Assembly: GCF_012516395.1 (NCBI RefSeq)
Contig: NZ_CP051206.1
Span: 1,656,501-1,720,500, forward strand
Direction: 5' to 3'
DNA from: Dolichospermum flos-aquae CCAP 1403/13F
GTDB lineage: Bacteria > Cyanobacteriota > Cyanobacteriia > Cyanobacteriales > Nostocaceae
Length of the DNA: 64,000 nt
Made by a program: the position numbers and the translations under genes
Notes under the pieces: model-generated
The model's database searches: none
Told to the model about the DNA's origin: nothing
What the model saw: only the letters and a program-made list of their open reading frames with translations
Shown: positions 8,143 through 17,030 of the stretch, in pieces
Layout of the letters: the number at the start of each line of letters is the position of its first letter
Numbering within the stretch: position 1 is the stretch's first letter

Positions 8143-9237
8143 TTAGTTGACCGCTGCTCTCAATTCTTTTAGCGCTTTACCAATTGCCACAAAATCTTGG
8201 CTTTGTGAAAGCGCTTGCAAAGTCACCGGACTACTTTGTTGAATAATCTGGTTGTAAGTATTAATACCATTATTCAACTGGTTAATATCTACATCCGCAT
8301 TTCCCTGATTGGGTACAATCCTACTGAGGATGACTCTCAAATTATTTCCTAAGTCTGCATTAACACCTGCATTACTTAGGAAATTTGTCAAGTTATCAGA
8401 TGCGGTCTGTCCAATTGATCCGCCTTGCAAGAGGGCTACTAAAACTCCAGAATTGTTGCTATTTAATAGGTTAAGAGCAGCCGCATTTAGTTCTCTCTGA
8501 GTGCTTTTTATTCTAATCCTCATTGTCCTTCCGGCTGGTGTGCGGATGATGCGAATAGAAGATGCTCTAGGTATAAGAGTTTCTCCAGAACCTGAAGGAT
8601 TCTGATCATTTCCTTCATTATTATTGCCACCATTGTCGGCATTGTTAGCTGTCTCGTTACCAGCGCCACTCTGACCACCAGCATTCCCGCCACTAGCACT
8701 GGTATTCTCGTCGGGATTACCATTGTTAGCTGTCTCTTCACCAGCGCCACTCTGACCACCAGCATTCCCGCCACTGGCACTGGTATTTTCTTCGGGATTA
8801 CCATTGTTGGCTGTCTCTTGATCAGCGCCACTCTGACCGCCAGCATTCCCGCCACTGGCACTGGTATTCTCATCGGGATTACCATTGTTGGCTGTCTCTT
8901 GATCAGCGCCACTCTGACCGCCAGCATTGCCGACACTGGGATTAGAATTAGTATTACCATTAGAGCCAGTAGTTCCACCGCCACTCTGACCACCAGCAGT
9001 TCCGACACTGGGATCGGGGTTGGAAATAGTATTACCACTGGTGCTAGTGTTGCCACCGCCACTCATGCCACCAGCAGTCCCCACACTAGGACTCGTATTA
9101 ACTGGTCCAGGAGCGCCACTCATACTCCCGGCTGTACCCAGACTGGGCGAAGTTTGGGCTGGGCTAGAGGTCTGCCAATTGAGCGCCAATAGGGGAGTGA
9201 GACTGAGGGCAAGAATAAAAGTTCTGATTTTTAACAT
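8143..9237 (-). CDS. Secreted Gly/Ser/Asn-rich tandem-repeat protein
   Basis: 364 residues from ATG 9237, which begins a clear signal peptide (MLKIRTFILALSLTPLLALN, cleavage near SSPAQT). The ATG at 9286-9288 would overlap the preceding gene. The middle is built from SxGTAGGMSGG-type units, then four near-identical 27-residue units (motif GGNAGGQSGA and ETANNGNP), a low-complexity extracellular stretch. The last 140 residues are ordinary and Asn/Leu/Ile-rich. I do not recognise a family. It is downstream of a barrel-like gene on the same strand with a 25-base gap, so the two probably form an operon; a surface or matrix role is a guess. Confidence 0.75.
   Translation of the reverse strand: MLKIRTFILALSLTPLLALNWQTSSPAQTSPSLGTAGSMSGAPGPVNTSPSVGTAGGMSGGGNTSTSGNTISNPDPSVGTAGGQSGGGTTGSNGNTNSNPSVGNAGGQSGADQETANNGNPDENTSASGGNAGGQSGADQETANNGNPEENTSASGGNAGGQSGAGEETANNGNPDENTSASGGNAGGQSGAGNETANNADNGGNNNEGNDQNPSGSGETLIPRASSIRIIRTPAGRTMRIRIKSTQRELNAAALNLLNSNNSGVLVALLQGGSIGQTASDNLTNFLSNAGVNADLGNNLRVILSRIVPNQGNADVDINQLNNGINTYNQIIQQSSPVTLQALSQSQDFVAIGKALKELRAAVN
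8640..8935. repeat. In-frame 81-bp tandem repeat, four units
   Basis: The module beginning at the GTTAGCTGTCTC/GTTGGCTGTCTC string recurs at 8644, 8725, 8806 and 8887, exactly 81 bases apart, so the copy number can change without breaking the frame. It encodes the 27-residue repeat of the secreted protein. Confidence 0.9.
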
Positions 9238-9262
9238 GGTGATTTTCTCAAAATTGAAGTGT

Positions 9263-10324
9263 TTATTTAGGTAAGAAATTGAATCCATAGCCTACACTTA
9301 GAACAAAGACTGTGCCGCCTTGGCTAGTATCAGTAAGATCCGCGCCGACGGCATTAATGGTCAAGGGAATAGTAGATATAGGTACGAAAGAAGCCCCAAC
9401 ATTTAAACCAACTCCACTCCAGCCCATACCCACACCTATTTGGGGATGAACTTGTACCCCAACTCCAGCAAATACACCTGTACTTGCATCACCTGTGCGG
9501 AAATCACCACCACCGGCTCCTACGGAAAAGGAGATGGGCATTTTATTAACAGTATCCTTAGGCTTTAATAGGGAGTAACTTGTGACCACACCATAGACAC
9601 CGGAAGGTCTCACTGTTTCTCCACCACCAACGTGCGATGCAAAAGTTCTCCAGCCAGCAGCCGCGGCTATTTGAGTGTTGTTTTTAGCATAGATAATGCG
9701 GTTGGCTTTGAGGTCAAAAGTTCCATTTGCACCAAAACTCTTGATACTGCCAATGTTATAGCCAAGTTCTAGACCGATTAGTTTCCGGGCATCTCCTAAC
9801 CCAAAACCCATACTAATACTCCCGTCTGGTTGAGTTCTAGCTTTACCAGCGGTTGCTGCGGATGCCCCTATGAAAACGTCACCCCAGGTAGCTCCAAAGG
9901 CGCTTGGCGTAGCAAAGGTAAGTGAAGGAGAGTAGGTTCGCTTGGCTGGAATTACTTTGACAAGGGGATCAACTAATAAATCTTGGCGTAATTTATCAGC
10001 ATCAATTTGACTGTTATTGACAGGGACTGGAGTCTCTGTTTGAGCAATGATCCCTACTTCTTTTTGCTCAAACAGAGATTTAACCTTCTGCCTTGATTCT
10101 ATTTTCGCTAACACCTCTTGCAGATCCGGTAAGTTAGTCTTTAAGGCGGCTTGATTAGTTATTAATTCCTTACTGCTATGGGTTTTAGACGCTATCTCAT
10201 CTGTTGCATAAGCAGGGGCAACTGAAAGAGTGGTGGTAGCCCATATATAGCCTAACAAAGTTGTACCTATGAAATTTAGCCAGTTTGGGCGTAATAACAT
10301 ACATAAAAGTTTTACTTTTCTCAA
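9263..10324 (-). CDS. Predicted secreted beta-barrel-like protein, unknown family
   Basis: 353 residues from TTG 10324, supported by GAGGAG six bases upstream; an ATG nine codons in is the alternative. The N-terminus has a signal peptide (hydrophobic about 15-40, ending APAYA). Residues 41-125 are polar and probably helical. From about 130 to the end the sequence alternates short Gly/aromatic-rich strands and ends in VFVLSVGYGFNFLPK, an outer-membrane-barrel style terminus. No catalytic motif was found. It is 25 bases upstream of the tandem-repeat protein, so the pair may be made and exported together. Confidence 0.7.
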   Translation of the reverse strand: MRKVKLLCMLLRPNWLNFIGTTLLGYIWATTTLSVAPAYATDEIASKTHSSKELITNQAALKTNLPDLQEVLAKIESRQKVKSLFEQKEVGIIAQTETPVPVNNSQIDADKLRQDLLVDPLVKVIPAKRTYSPSLTFATPSAFGATWGDVFIGASAATAGKARTQPDGSISMGFGLGDARKLIGLELGYNIGSIKSFGANGTFDLKANRIIYAKNNTQIAAAAGWRTFASHVGGGETVRPSGVYGVVTSYSLLKPKDTVNKMPISFSVGAGGGDFRTGDASTGVFAGVGVQVHPQIGVGMGWSGVGLNVGASFVPISTIPLTINAVGADLTDTSQGGTVFVLSVGYGFNFLPK

Positions 10325-10543
10325 AATTTACTCCTCACAACGGTTATATGCACCCGAATGTATATTAGAGTAATTCCCGAAAAAGAGTCATGTACAGGAT
10401 GAATTGTGCTATTTTTGTGAATTTGTTGTGAATTTATCAGGAGAATTATGAACTTATAAGGAGAATGCCAAAAACCCTTCCAGGTTAATTGAATTGACAA
10501 CTCCTTACAGCAGTTCTTTATTTAATTTATAATTGTTTAATTT

Positions 10544-11425
10544 TTAATTTGGATATTCATAAAACACCATTTGGGGAACTAATAAATCATTGGTTAATTT
10601 CCCAATTCCTAAAAAATTGGTTTGGGTTTCATAAACTCGCACAAAGTCGGGAATATCAAGATTGAGGGAAATTTTTTGACCTTGACACCATCTTTTGGCT
10701 GATTCTGTTGGTAAATTTAGGGATTTTAGGTGTTGTAATGGTGCGTCTGGGGATATGGGTTGAAATCTGCCGTTTTCGATTTCGGTGGCTAAATCTGTGA
10801 AGCTGAGACTGGTTTGAAGCTGAAAACTGCTGCTTTCTGTGCGGATTAGGGCAGATAGAGTGCCACCTGTGTTTAATATTGTACCTAAATCACGGGCGAT
10901 CGCACGAATATATGTTCCCGAACCACAGGATATGGCTAGATCTAATTCTGGAAAATCTCCATCTCGCCAATCTAACACCTGAATTTGGGAAATTTCGACT
11001 GTTCGCACGGGAACTTCAACTTTTTCCCCTTTCCGCGCTAAATCATATAAGCGTTGGCCATCAACTTGAATGGCGCTGTAGCTGGGGGGGATTTGCTCAA
11101 TTTTACCGATAAACTGGGAAAGGACGGTTTTGATATTCTCCAAATCCAATCCTGGACAGGGTACAGAGGTAATAATTTCCCCTTCTAAATCATCTGTAGT
11201 AGTTTGTATCCCCAGCCGAACAGTGGCTTGATAAGCCTTTTCTCCTGGTAAATATTGTAATAATCTGGTGGCTTTACCCAAGGCTATTGGTAATACTCCG
11301 GTAGCTTTAGGGTCTAAAGTTCCTGCGTGTCCGACTCGTTTCATGTTCAGTAGTTTGCGGACTTTGGCTACGCAGTCATGAGAAGTCCAGTCAAATGGTT
11401 TGTTTAAATTGAGAAAGCCTTGCAC
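10544..11425 (-). CDS. truB: tRNA pseudouridine(55) synthase
   Basis: 293 residues if started at GTG 11425 ([17 protein letters not shown], the usual family start); a TTG at 11467 would add 14 unconserved residues. It converts U55 to pseudouridine in the T-loop of tRNAs. The catalytic Asp is in [12 protein letters not shown], followed by KATRLLQYL, then the [10 protein letters not shown] and GTTTDD-like ([12 protein letters not shown]) motifs, [19 protein letters not shown] and [15 protein letters not shown]. All family motifs are present, with a short C-terminal PUA-like end. It is separated from the upstream hydrolase by a palindromic repeat. Confidence 0.95.
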   Translation of the reverse strand: MQGFLNLNKPFDWTSHDCVAKVRKLLNMKRVGHAGTLDPKATGVLPIALGKATRLLQYLPGEKAYQATVRLGIQTTTDDLEGEIITSVPCPGLDLENIKTVLSQFIGKIEQIPPSYSAIQVDGQRLYDLARKGEKVEVPVRTVEISQIQVLDWRDGDFPELDLAISCGSGTYIRAIARDLGTILNTGGTLSALIRTESSSFQLQTSLSFTDLATEIENGRFQPISPDAPLQHLKSLNLPTESAKRWCQGQKISLNLDIPDFVRVYETQTNFLGIGKLTNDLLVPQMVFYEYPN

Positions 11426-11479
11426 AATTTTAGATTTTAGAGTTGAGATCTTTGTATTTTCACACAAATAGGAAATAGG

Positions 11480-11512
11480 AGATCCCAGACTTCCTGAAGA
11501 AGTCGGGGATTT
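11480..11512. repeat. Palindromic repeat P1 (degenerate copy) 3' of the hydrolase
   Basis: One arm reads GAAGTCGGGGAT and the other is degenerate (GATCCCAGACTTCCT). It begins at the stop codon of the minus-strand hydrolase. It belongs to the same family as copies at 20010, 20052, 28232 and 60325. Confidence 0.75.
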
Positions 11513-13271
11513 AAATCAAATGCAATAGGGAAATACCGATACCCAGCAGCCAAAATCCAAAATGGACGATGGTATGAGAAAGTCTTTTTTTAACGGGGTT
11601 GGTTTCTGGGAAATGCTCACCTAAAGTTGGTGCTATTTTGAGATGATCAAGAGACTGGACAAGATTTAAACCGAGAGACTGACTAGAAATACTTTCAGCA
11701 TAGGCGGCGTTAAGATAGGAAAGATATTCTAGTTTTTCGGCTATATAGGTTTGGAAGAAAGGTAAACTCAAAGCATTGATATAATCATGAGCTTGAGAAG
11801 CATCACCGATCATATCTGTTGGTAATGCCATTTGTGTACTGTCAGGATTGCTATTCCCAATGGTGGAAAAATGCGTACCACCAAGTAGCATGACTAAATA
11901 TTTCTGGGGATGAGTAATCCAAGAAAAAGGGACAATTTGCTCATATAAGGCTGGGGCAACGGTATCTTCACTACTACCAATGATCATGATTGGGGTGTGA
12001 ATTTGGCTTAAACCGGCTTGTCCAAAAATAGAACTGGTGATGGGATTAACAGCGATCGCTGCTCTGATTCTGGTATCTTGTAAGTTGTACTCTTGTCCTG
12101 ACTGGTTGGGCAATTCTAAAGCTTGACATTGCAACAGTAAAGACATATTCCAAGTATTTCGCAATTTGTCGTGATCACAGTCTGCCTTTAGTTGTTGAAA
12201 GTTAATTTTTGCCCCTGCTAAAGCTAAGGCAGTATAACCTCCTAATGACTGTCCAAATATGCCTACTTGTTGTAAGTTAAATCGGTGCTGAAATTGTGAA
12301 TCTGACTCTAATTGATCTAAAATATATTTGATATCTAAAGGTCTATCTTTAAATTCATTGGGGTGCGTGACTTGATTACTATTACCCTTAATTAAAGATT
12401 GTAATTGTTGAGTATTACTACCAGGATGATTGGGAATAATTACAGCAAAACCATTTGTAACTAAATGATTTGCTAAATAACGAAAATTACTACTATCCAA
12501 ACCTAAGCCATGGGAAATAACAATTACAGGGGCAGGATTTTGGGTATTAGGAATATATATATCTGTGGATAAATGTCTATTTCTTGAAGAGTCAAAAAAC
12601 TTGGTTGTTTGTTTTGTTGCTAAAAGATTGGGTTGATTTGGCAATTTTGGGAATGGTGACAAATTAGCTTGGGAGATTTTAGCAGCTTCTAATTTTGATG
12701 TTTGGATTAATGCGGAAATAGTTTTTTCAGTTTCGCTGATCATTTTCTCCAATTCATCAGCAATTTTCATGCTGGAAACCATATCAATTTTAATATTATT
12801 TTGAGGATATTTACGTAATAAATTTAATAAATTCAACCCTTCCGGTTCAGCCGCAGCGGCAATTAAGGCTGTGCGTAATGACTGAGATACAAATTTTGGA
12901 TAATGGGATTTAGTTTTAATTAATTCTGCTAATCTTTGTAAGATAAATTTCCCTTGTTGGGTGTCAAGAAATTGGGCAGCTACAGCCGGACTAATTTTCA
13001 GCGGCTGCATTAAAATCTTCCTTACTTCTGGCAGTTTGTTTTTGGGAATATATTGATAATATCCGGCTAAATCTGGATTAATTATTCCATATTTAGCATA
13101 GCTTTCTAAGGCACTAATGGGGATAGAAATTTCTAGTGCTGAATAAGAAGCATGAATTTGTTCTGCTGCCATAACAGAGTCACTTATCCCAAATGTTGGC
13201 AGCAATATGGATAAAATCAGTGATAGGAAATTCCTTTTCAGGGTGCTGCCCCAATTACCAAACATATTCAT
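11511..13271 (-). CDS. Alpha/beta hydrolase with N-terminal DUF1400 domain
   Basis: 586 residues. Signal peptide/anchor at about 12-36, a DUF1400 domain at about 38-170 (helical, secretory, cyanobacteria-specific), then an alpha/beta-hydrolase of the platelet-activating-factor acetylhydrolase/dienelactone-hydrolase type. Oxyanion loop SHGLGLDS near 253-260, nucleophile Ser342 in [10 protein letters not shown], likely acid in GSSEDTVAP and catalytic His in [12 protein letters not shown] final hydrophobic helix at about 566-586 could anchor the C-terminus. It probably cleaves an ester in the periplasm; the substrate is unknown. It is monocistronic. Confidence 0.85.
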   Translation of the reverse strand: MNMFGNWGSTLKRNFLSLILSILLPTFGISDSVMAAEQIHASYSALEISIPISALESYAKYGIINPDLAGYYQYIPKNKLPEVRKILMQPLKISPAVAAQFLDTQQGKFILQRLAELIKTKSHYPKFVSQSLRTALIAAAAEPEGLNLLNLLRKYPQNNIKIDMVSSMKIADELEKMISETEKTISALIQTSKLEAAKISQANLSPFPKLPNQPNLLATKQTTKFFDSSRNRHLSTDIYIPNTQNPAPVIVISHGLGLDSSNFRYLANHLVTNGFAVIIPNHPGSNTQQLQSLIKGNSNQVTHPNEFKDRPLDIKYILDQLESDSQFQHRFNLQQVGIFGQSLGGYTALALAGAKINFQQLKADCDHDKLRNTWNMSLLLQCQALELPNQSGQEYNLQDTRIRAAIAVNPITSSIFGQAGLSQIHTPIMIIGSSEDTVAPALYEQIVPFSWITHPQKYLVMLLGGTHFSTIGNSNPDSTQMALPTDMIGDASQAHDYINALSLPFFQTYIAEKLEYLSYLNAAYAESISSQSLGLNLVQSLDHLKIAPTLGEHFPETNPVKKRLSHTIVHFGFWLLGIGISLLHLI

Positions 13272-14035
13272 CGCTTAACTTTTGTGGTGATGTTGTTGAG
13301 CGAGGCTCAAATTTTGGTAGTTATTTAAACACCCTGTTAACCAATTTAAAATAATGCCTATGACAAGCTACGCAAACAAATTCAAGACTGGTTTAAATGA
13401 GGTTGCTGCTAATTAATTACTAGGACTTTTTGTCAGATCATAATAAATACAGAAATTATCTACATCAGTATTTATTATGTGTTCTTTCTGATTAATAAAA
13501 TCTAAATAATGCTAATTAATTTTATTAATTAGATTTCTTGAATGCCATAGATGTCAAACTGATAACAATTTAAAATGTACTCATAATTAAATACCACTAA
13601 TCCGAACTTTGAAATATCATTGATAATGACTAAATTAGACAAATCATTTTGACATGATATTCAATTACCAGGAATACTTAATTACTTCTGGCTATTGGCT
13701 AGGAGTCCGGGTAATATTAATTTTAGATACCTCAGCAATTAAAAATCAAAACTTGAAAATGAATAAAGATATCTGTGGTAAGGCTTCTAGTAGTTTTGAT
13801 TATGCAAATTGTCTGCATGGCAATTTTAATTTACATAATTTCATGTAAATCTTCTGACTGTTGACTAACCGCAATATTAAAAACGCCAATTTGGGTTATC
13901 ATGTACCTAACTGATTACCCAAAAAGATAAATATAAAGTAGACTAGACACAAAAATGCTACTTAGTCCCAAAAGGTAAACTGAGTATCAAGGTGCATAAA
14001 TTTACAATCTGGGTCGAGGGTGACAAGGAGTAGCT
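13272..14035. other. Divergent intergenic region, no gene recognised
   Basis: 764 bases between divergently transcribed genes, so it must hold promoters for both. Two AT-rich inverted repeats are visible: 12 bp (CATAATAAATAC 13439-13450 / GTATTTATTATG 13468-13479) and CTAATTAA/TTAATTAG at about 13511-13531. CAAGGAG just before 14036 is a good ribosome site for the next gene. A 64-codon frame at 13654 has no recognisable features. Confidence 0.4.
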
Positions 14036-15586
14036 ATGTCAGAAACGAGTGACAAACTCATACCTATATCACAAAGGCAACCTGTACAGCGTCGCCGGCG
14101 TAAACGTCCAGTCTCCAAGACGGGACAGAAAAAAGTTATCAATCAGCCGGCAGTTTCTAGCCCAAGAGAAGCGGCAGCATTGGCTTGTATAAATAATCAT
14201 ATCAGTTCTGCGCCTATCCCGTCTGGGGGGCGAAGACCAGCATCACGGAAGATGATGCCCCCAGGTGTTAAACCCGTCCCTACGGTCAAGAAGAATACTC
14301 AAATTTCGCCACCGGGGAATGTGAGATTAAAGACGATACCCATGGAAAAGCCGAAAATAGCCAGAAAAGGATCACGCAAGACCAGGTTAAAACCCATGGC
14401 TAGAACCATGTTATATGCCTTGCGGTTGTTGATTGTCGGGGTGGGTGTCGGTGCGATTGTGGGTACGTTGTTGTCATTCCTAGACCCTGCTAATCGCATT
14501 AATTCAGTTATGTCGGTAGCTCAAACTACAACTTCTCAAAAATCATCTCAAAGTTCTAATACAAGCTTATATCTGGCTCAGGAAATTACTCCTTTAAAAA
14601 ATTCTTTGCAAACTCTCACCACCGCTAATTCTGATTTGATACCAGGGGTGTTTTTATTAGATTTAGATAATGGTGGTTATATAGATATTAATAGTAATAT
14701 AAGTTTTGCTGCGGCCAGCACGATTAAAATCCCGATTTTGATTGCTTTTTTCCAGGATGTGGATGGGGGTAAAATCCGCCTGGATGAAATGTTGACTTTG
14801 CAAAAGGAGATGATTGTCGGGGGTTCGGGAAATATGCAATATCAACCCACAGGCAGCAAATACACGGCTCTTGATGTAGCTACGAAGATGATTACAATTA
14901 GCGACAATACAGCCACGAATATGCTGGTCGCTAAATTGGGTGGACAAGAGGCGTTAAATGGGCGTTTTCGCAGTTGGGGACTGATAACGACGATGATTCG
15001 TAATCCTCTCCCGGATTTAGAAGGGACTAATACTACTAGTCCGCGAGAATTGGGGAATTTGATCTCGATGGTGAATCAAGGTAATATGGTGAGTATGCGA
15101 TCGCGTGATTTAATTCTTAATATCATGAGTCGCACTGAACGAGATAATCTTTTACCTGCTGGCTTAGGAAAAGGCGCAAATGCTTATCATAAAACAGGTG
15201 ACATTGGTACTATGTTGGCAGATGCGGGGTTGATTGATGTCCCGACAGGTAAGCGTTATATTGCCGCTATCATGGTAAAACGTCCCAATAATGATCCTCG
15301 CGCTGCAAAATTAATTAGTTCTATTTCTAGCGCTGCTTATCAACATTTTAGCCAAGCTACAGTCACACCCAGCAATCCGACAAATAATCAACCAGTTACT
15401 CAACCAATAACTCCACCTATTTCTAATTATCAACCACCTGTTCAACCCTTGATTCAGCAACCTATTCAACCACAGTTGATGAATCCAGCTATGCCTAATG
15501 GGATGGTTAATAATATGCCTGTAGGCAGTTATCCACCGCCTGTGATGACTCCACAATTGACTCCGCAATATTATCCACAACATTGA
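14036..15586 (+). CDS. Membrane-anchored serine hydrolase, class A beta-lactamase-like
   Basis: 516 residues. A basic cytoplasmic N-terminal tail (RRRRKRP at about 19-25), one transmembrane helix at about 127-148, then a periplasmic penicillin-recognising domain: Ser-X-X-Lys Ser228-Thr-Ile-Lys231, SDN 289-291 and KTG 386-388. The C-terminal 75 residues are Pro/Gln/Asn-rich. The class A glutamate in the omega loop is suggested by PDLEGTNTTSPRELG. Such proteins may be beta-lactamases or peptidoglycan-modifying enzymes; the membrane anchor and long tails point to the cell wall. Ribosome site CAAGGAG precedes the ATG. Confidence 0.85.
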   Translation: MSETSDKLIPISQRQPVQRRRRKRPVSKTGQKKVINQPAVSSPREAAALACINNHISSAPIPSGGRRPASRKMMPPGVKPVPTVKKNTQISPPGNVRLKTIPMEKPKIARKGSRKTRLKPMARTMLYALRLLIVGVGVGAIVGTLLSFLDPANRINSVMSVAQTTTSQKSSQSSNTSLYLAQEITPLKNSLQTLTTANSDLIPGVFLLDLDNGGYIDINSNISFAAASTIKIPILIAFFQDVDGGKIRLDEMLTLQKEMIVGGSGNMQYQPTGSKYTALDVATKMITISDNTATNMLVAKLGGQEALNGRFRSWGLITTMIRNPLPDLEGTNTTSPRELGNLISMVNQGNMVSMRSRDLILNIMSRTERDNLLPAGLGKGANAYHKTGDIGTMLADAGLIDVPTGKRYIAAIMVKRPNNDPRAAKLISSISSAAYQHFSQATVTPSNPTNNQPVTQPITPPISNYQPPVQPLIQQPIQPQLMNPAMPNGMVNNMPVGSYPPPVMTPQLTPQYYPQH

Positions 15587-15830
15587 CACTCCCCGGTCTA
15601 AAGACGCGGAGATTCTATAGAGAGTTTCAGTCTATATCCCTCAGTTATCCCAGTTTCAGGCAGGGTTCCTTAAATATTTGGGTTCTTGCCCTGATTTCGT
15701 TTGCCCTGGCGGGCGAAATCATATCTGACAAGCGTAACTTTCCGAGAGTCCCTCGGTAGCTTTTTATGTCTTTAGTGACAATTTAATTGTATCACGAATA
15801 TGGATTAAAATTTGAAATTATTTCAAATTT
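15587..15830 (-). mobile_element. IS200/IS605-type right-end remnant with omega-RNA-like structure, no tnpB
   Basis: Read on the minus strand, this stretch ends GAATCTCCGCG-TCTTTAGACC-GGGGAGTG then TCA, the terminal hairpin shape I associate with the 3' end of cyanobacterial tnpB elements, and the upstream 150 bases hold further GC-rich stems (for example TTTCGCCCGCCAGGGCAAACGAAA). No tnpA or tnpB reading frame is attached. The end abuts the stop codon of the beta-lactamase-like gene. It could be a deleted element or a non-autonomous derivative. The assignment is by resemblance only. Confidence 0.5.
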
Positions 15831-16045
15831 TCAAATTAACGTCAATGCAGGATAAAGGAAAGCCTCTAGCCTTCATCCCTTGTCTCAAGCCCAAATGTGG
15901 CTTCCTGAGTCAGCCACATTTTCAAGGGTTTTCGGCGTTCTTCCTTATAAATAATTCCAAAAATAATTCAAAATTCGGTGTTGCAGAAAATGTGGGTTTA
16001 TTGTTAGAACAGCGTTAAGGCTATCTATCAGATGGAGAATACATT
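15831..16045. other. Intergenic with hairpins, possible further mobile-element debris
   Basis: It contains a stem with arms AATGTGGCT / AGCCACATT (about 15893-15920), next to an AT-rich stem AAATTTGAA / TTCAAATTT at about 15810-15832. A 68-codon frame covers it but has no protein-like pattern. GATGGAG before 16046 is the ribosome site for the next gene. Confidence 0.35.
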
Positions 16046-16318
16046 ATGAATATTCAAATTAAACCTGAAACAGAGGAATTAATACAAGCTTATATTGACA
16101 CGGGGCGATTTGAAAATATAGAAGATGCAGTAAATGAGGCTTTTAGTTTGCTGCTGGACAGAGAAAGAAGACTGGAGGAACTACGGGGAAAAATAGCGGT
16201 AGGAACTGAACAGATTAAGAATGGACAAGTAACAGATGGTGAGGTAGTTTTTGCTAGACTACAAGCAAAAATTAAACTTGTTTGCGTAAATTTTATAACG
16301 TTCTCACCATTATTTTAA
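16046..16318 (+). CDS. ParD-like antitoxin, apparently orphan
   Basis: 90 residues. The N-terminal 75 (MNIQIKPETEELIQAYIDTG, NIEDAVNEAFSLLLDRE, ELRGKIAVGTEQIKNGQVTDGE) fit the ParD/CC2985 family of ribbon-helix-helix antitoxins, which repress their own operon and bind a RelE/ParE toxin. No toxin follows: the frame ends in a hydrophobic tail (LVCVNFITFSPLF) unlike the family, and the next gene is the dprA remnant on the other strand. The usual partner has probably been lost, together with the natural C-terminus. A GGAG ribosome site precedes the ATG. Confidence 0.7.
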   Translation: MNIQIKPETEELIQAYIDTGRFENIEDAVNEAFSLLLDRERRLEELRGKIAVGTEQIKNGQVTDGEVVFARLQAKIKLVCVNFITFSPLF

Positions 16319-17030
16319 CATTTTTGATATCGCATTCCTGGAAGTTGGGTAATTAAACCCATGAGTTCTAATTGTAATAAAGAACTAGAAACTAAAGCCG
16401 CATTCATACCTGTTTTTTGAATTATAAAATCAAAAGATAAAGCATCAATAGTTAAAGTATCTATGACTTGTTGTAATTCTGGTGGTAAGTTAGGAGGAGG
16501 GGATTTAATTATAGTAGTTTCTATATCTATTTGGGGAATCGCACCCAACAGGGTTAATAGTTCACTGAGTTCTTGATTAATTAAACCTGCACCTTGACTA
16601 ATTAATTTTAAACAACCTTGGGATGGTTGATCATCAATTCTTCCTGGTAATGCGTAAACATCTCGACAAAATTCATTCGCATAAGTAGCTGTGATTAAAG
16701 CACCAGATTTTATTCCTGCTTCTATGACTAATACCGCACGACTTAAACCAGCAATGATGCGATTTCGACGGGGAAAATGGGTGCGGTTTGGTGTGGTTTT
16801 CGCGGGATATTCACTAATTACTATTCCAGATGTCAAAATCTGTTTATATAAACTTTGATTTTTATAGGGATAAATAACATCTACTCCTGTTCCCACCACT
16901 GCTATTGTTCTTCCTCCGGCTTTCATTGCTGCTGCGTGACTTTCGGTGTCTATTCCTTCGGCCATTCCAGAAACAACGGTAAAACCATTTTTGGCTAATG
17001 CGGTACTAATTTGACGCGTCCATTTAATTC
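16315..17030 (-). pseudogene. dprA: dprA, 3' part (separated by IS insertion)
   Basis: The C-terminal two thirds of DprA, the protein that loads RecA on incoming single-stranded DNA in natural transformation. Reading restarts right after the IS at WTRQISTALAKNGF and continues VVSGMAEGIDTESHAA, the Rossmann motif GRTIAVVGTGVDVIYP, EYPAKTTPNRTHFPRRNRII and a C-terminal winged-helix segment. The first codons lie before the ATG at 16965, so the fragment cannot be expressed as native protein. Joined to 18842-19241 through one copy of the 10-base target repeat it gives an uninterrupted 371-residue protein. Confidence 0.9.

Noticed and set aside
8520-9192. Long frames on both strands inside the secreted repeat protein gene
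   Set aside because: They come from the 81-bp repeat being open in several frames; only the frame with the signal peptide and ordinary C-terminus makes sense.
13654-13848. 64-codon frame upstream of the beta-lactamase-like gene
   Set aside because: No ribosome site, no protein-like pattern, AT-rich composition of the intergenic region.
15812-16018. 68-codon frame after the IS200/IS605-type remnant
   Set aside because: It covers two hairpins and has no protein-like pattern; more likely mobile-element debris.
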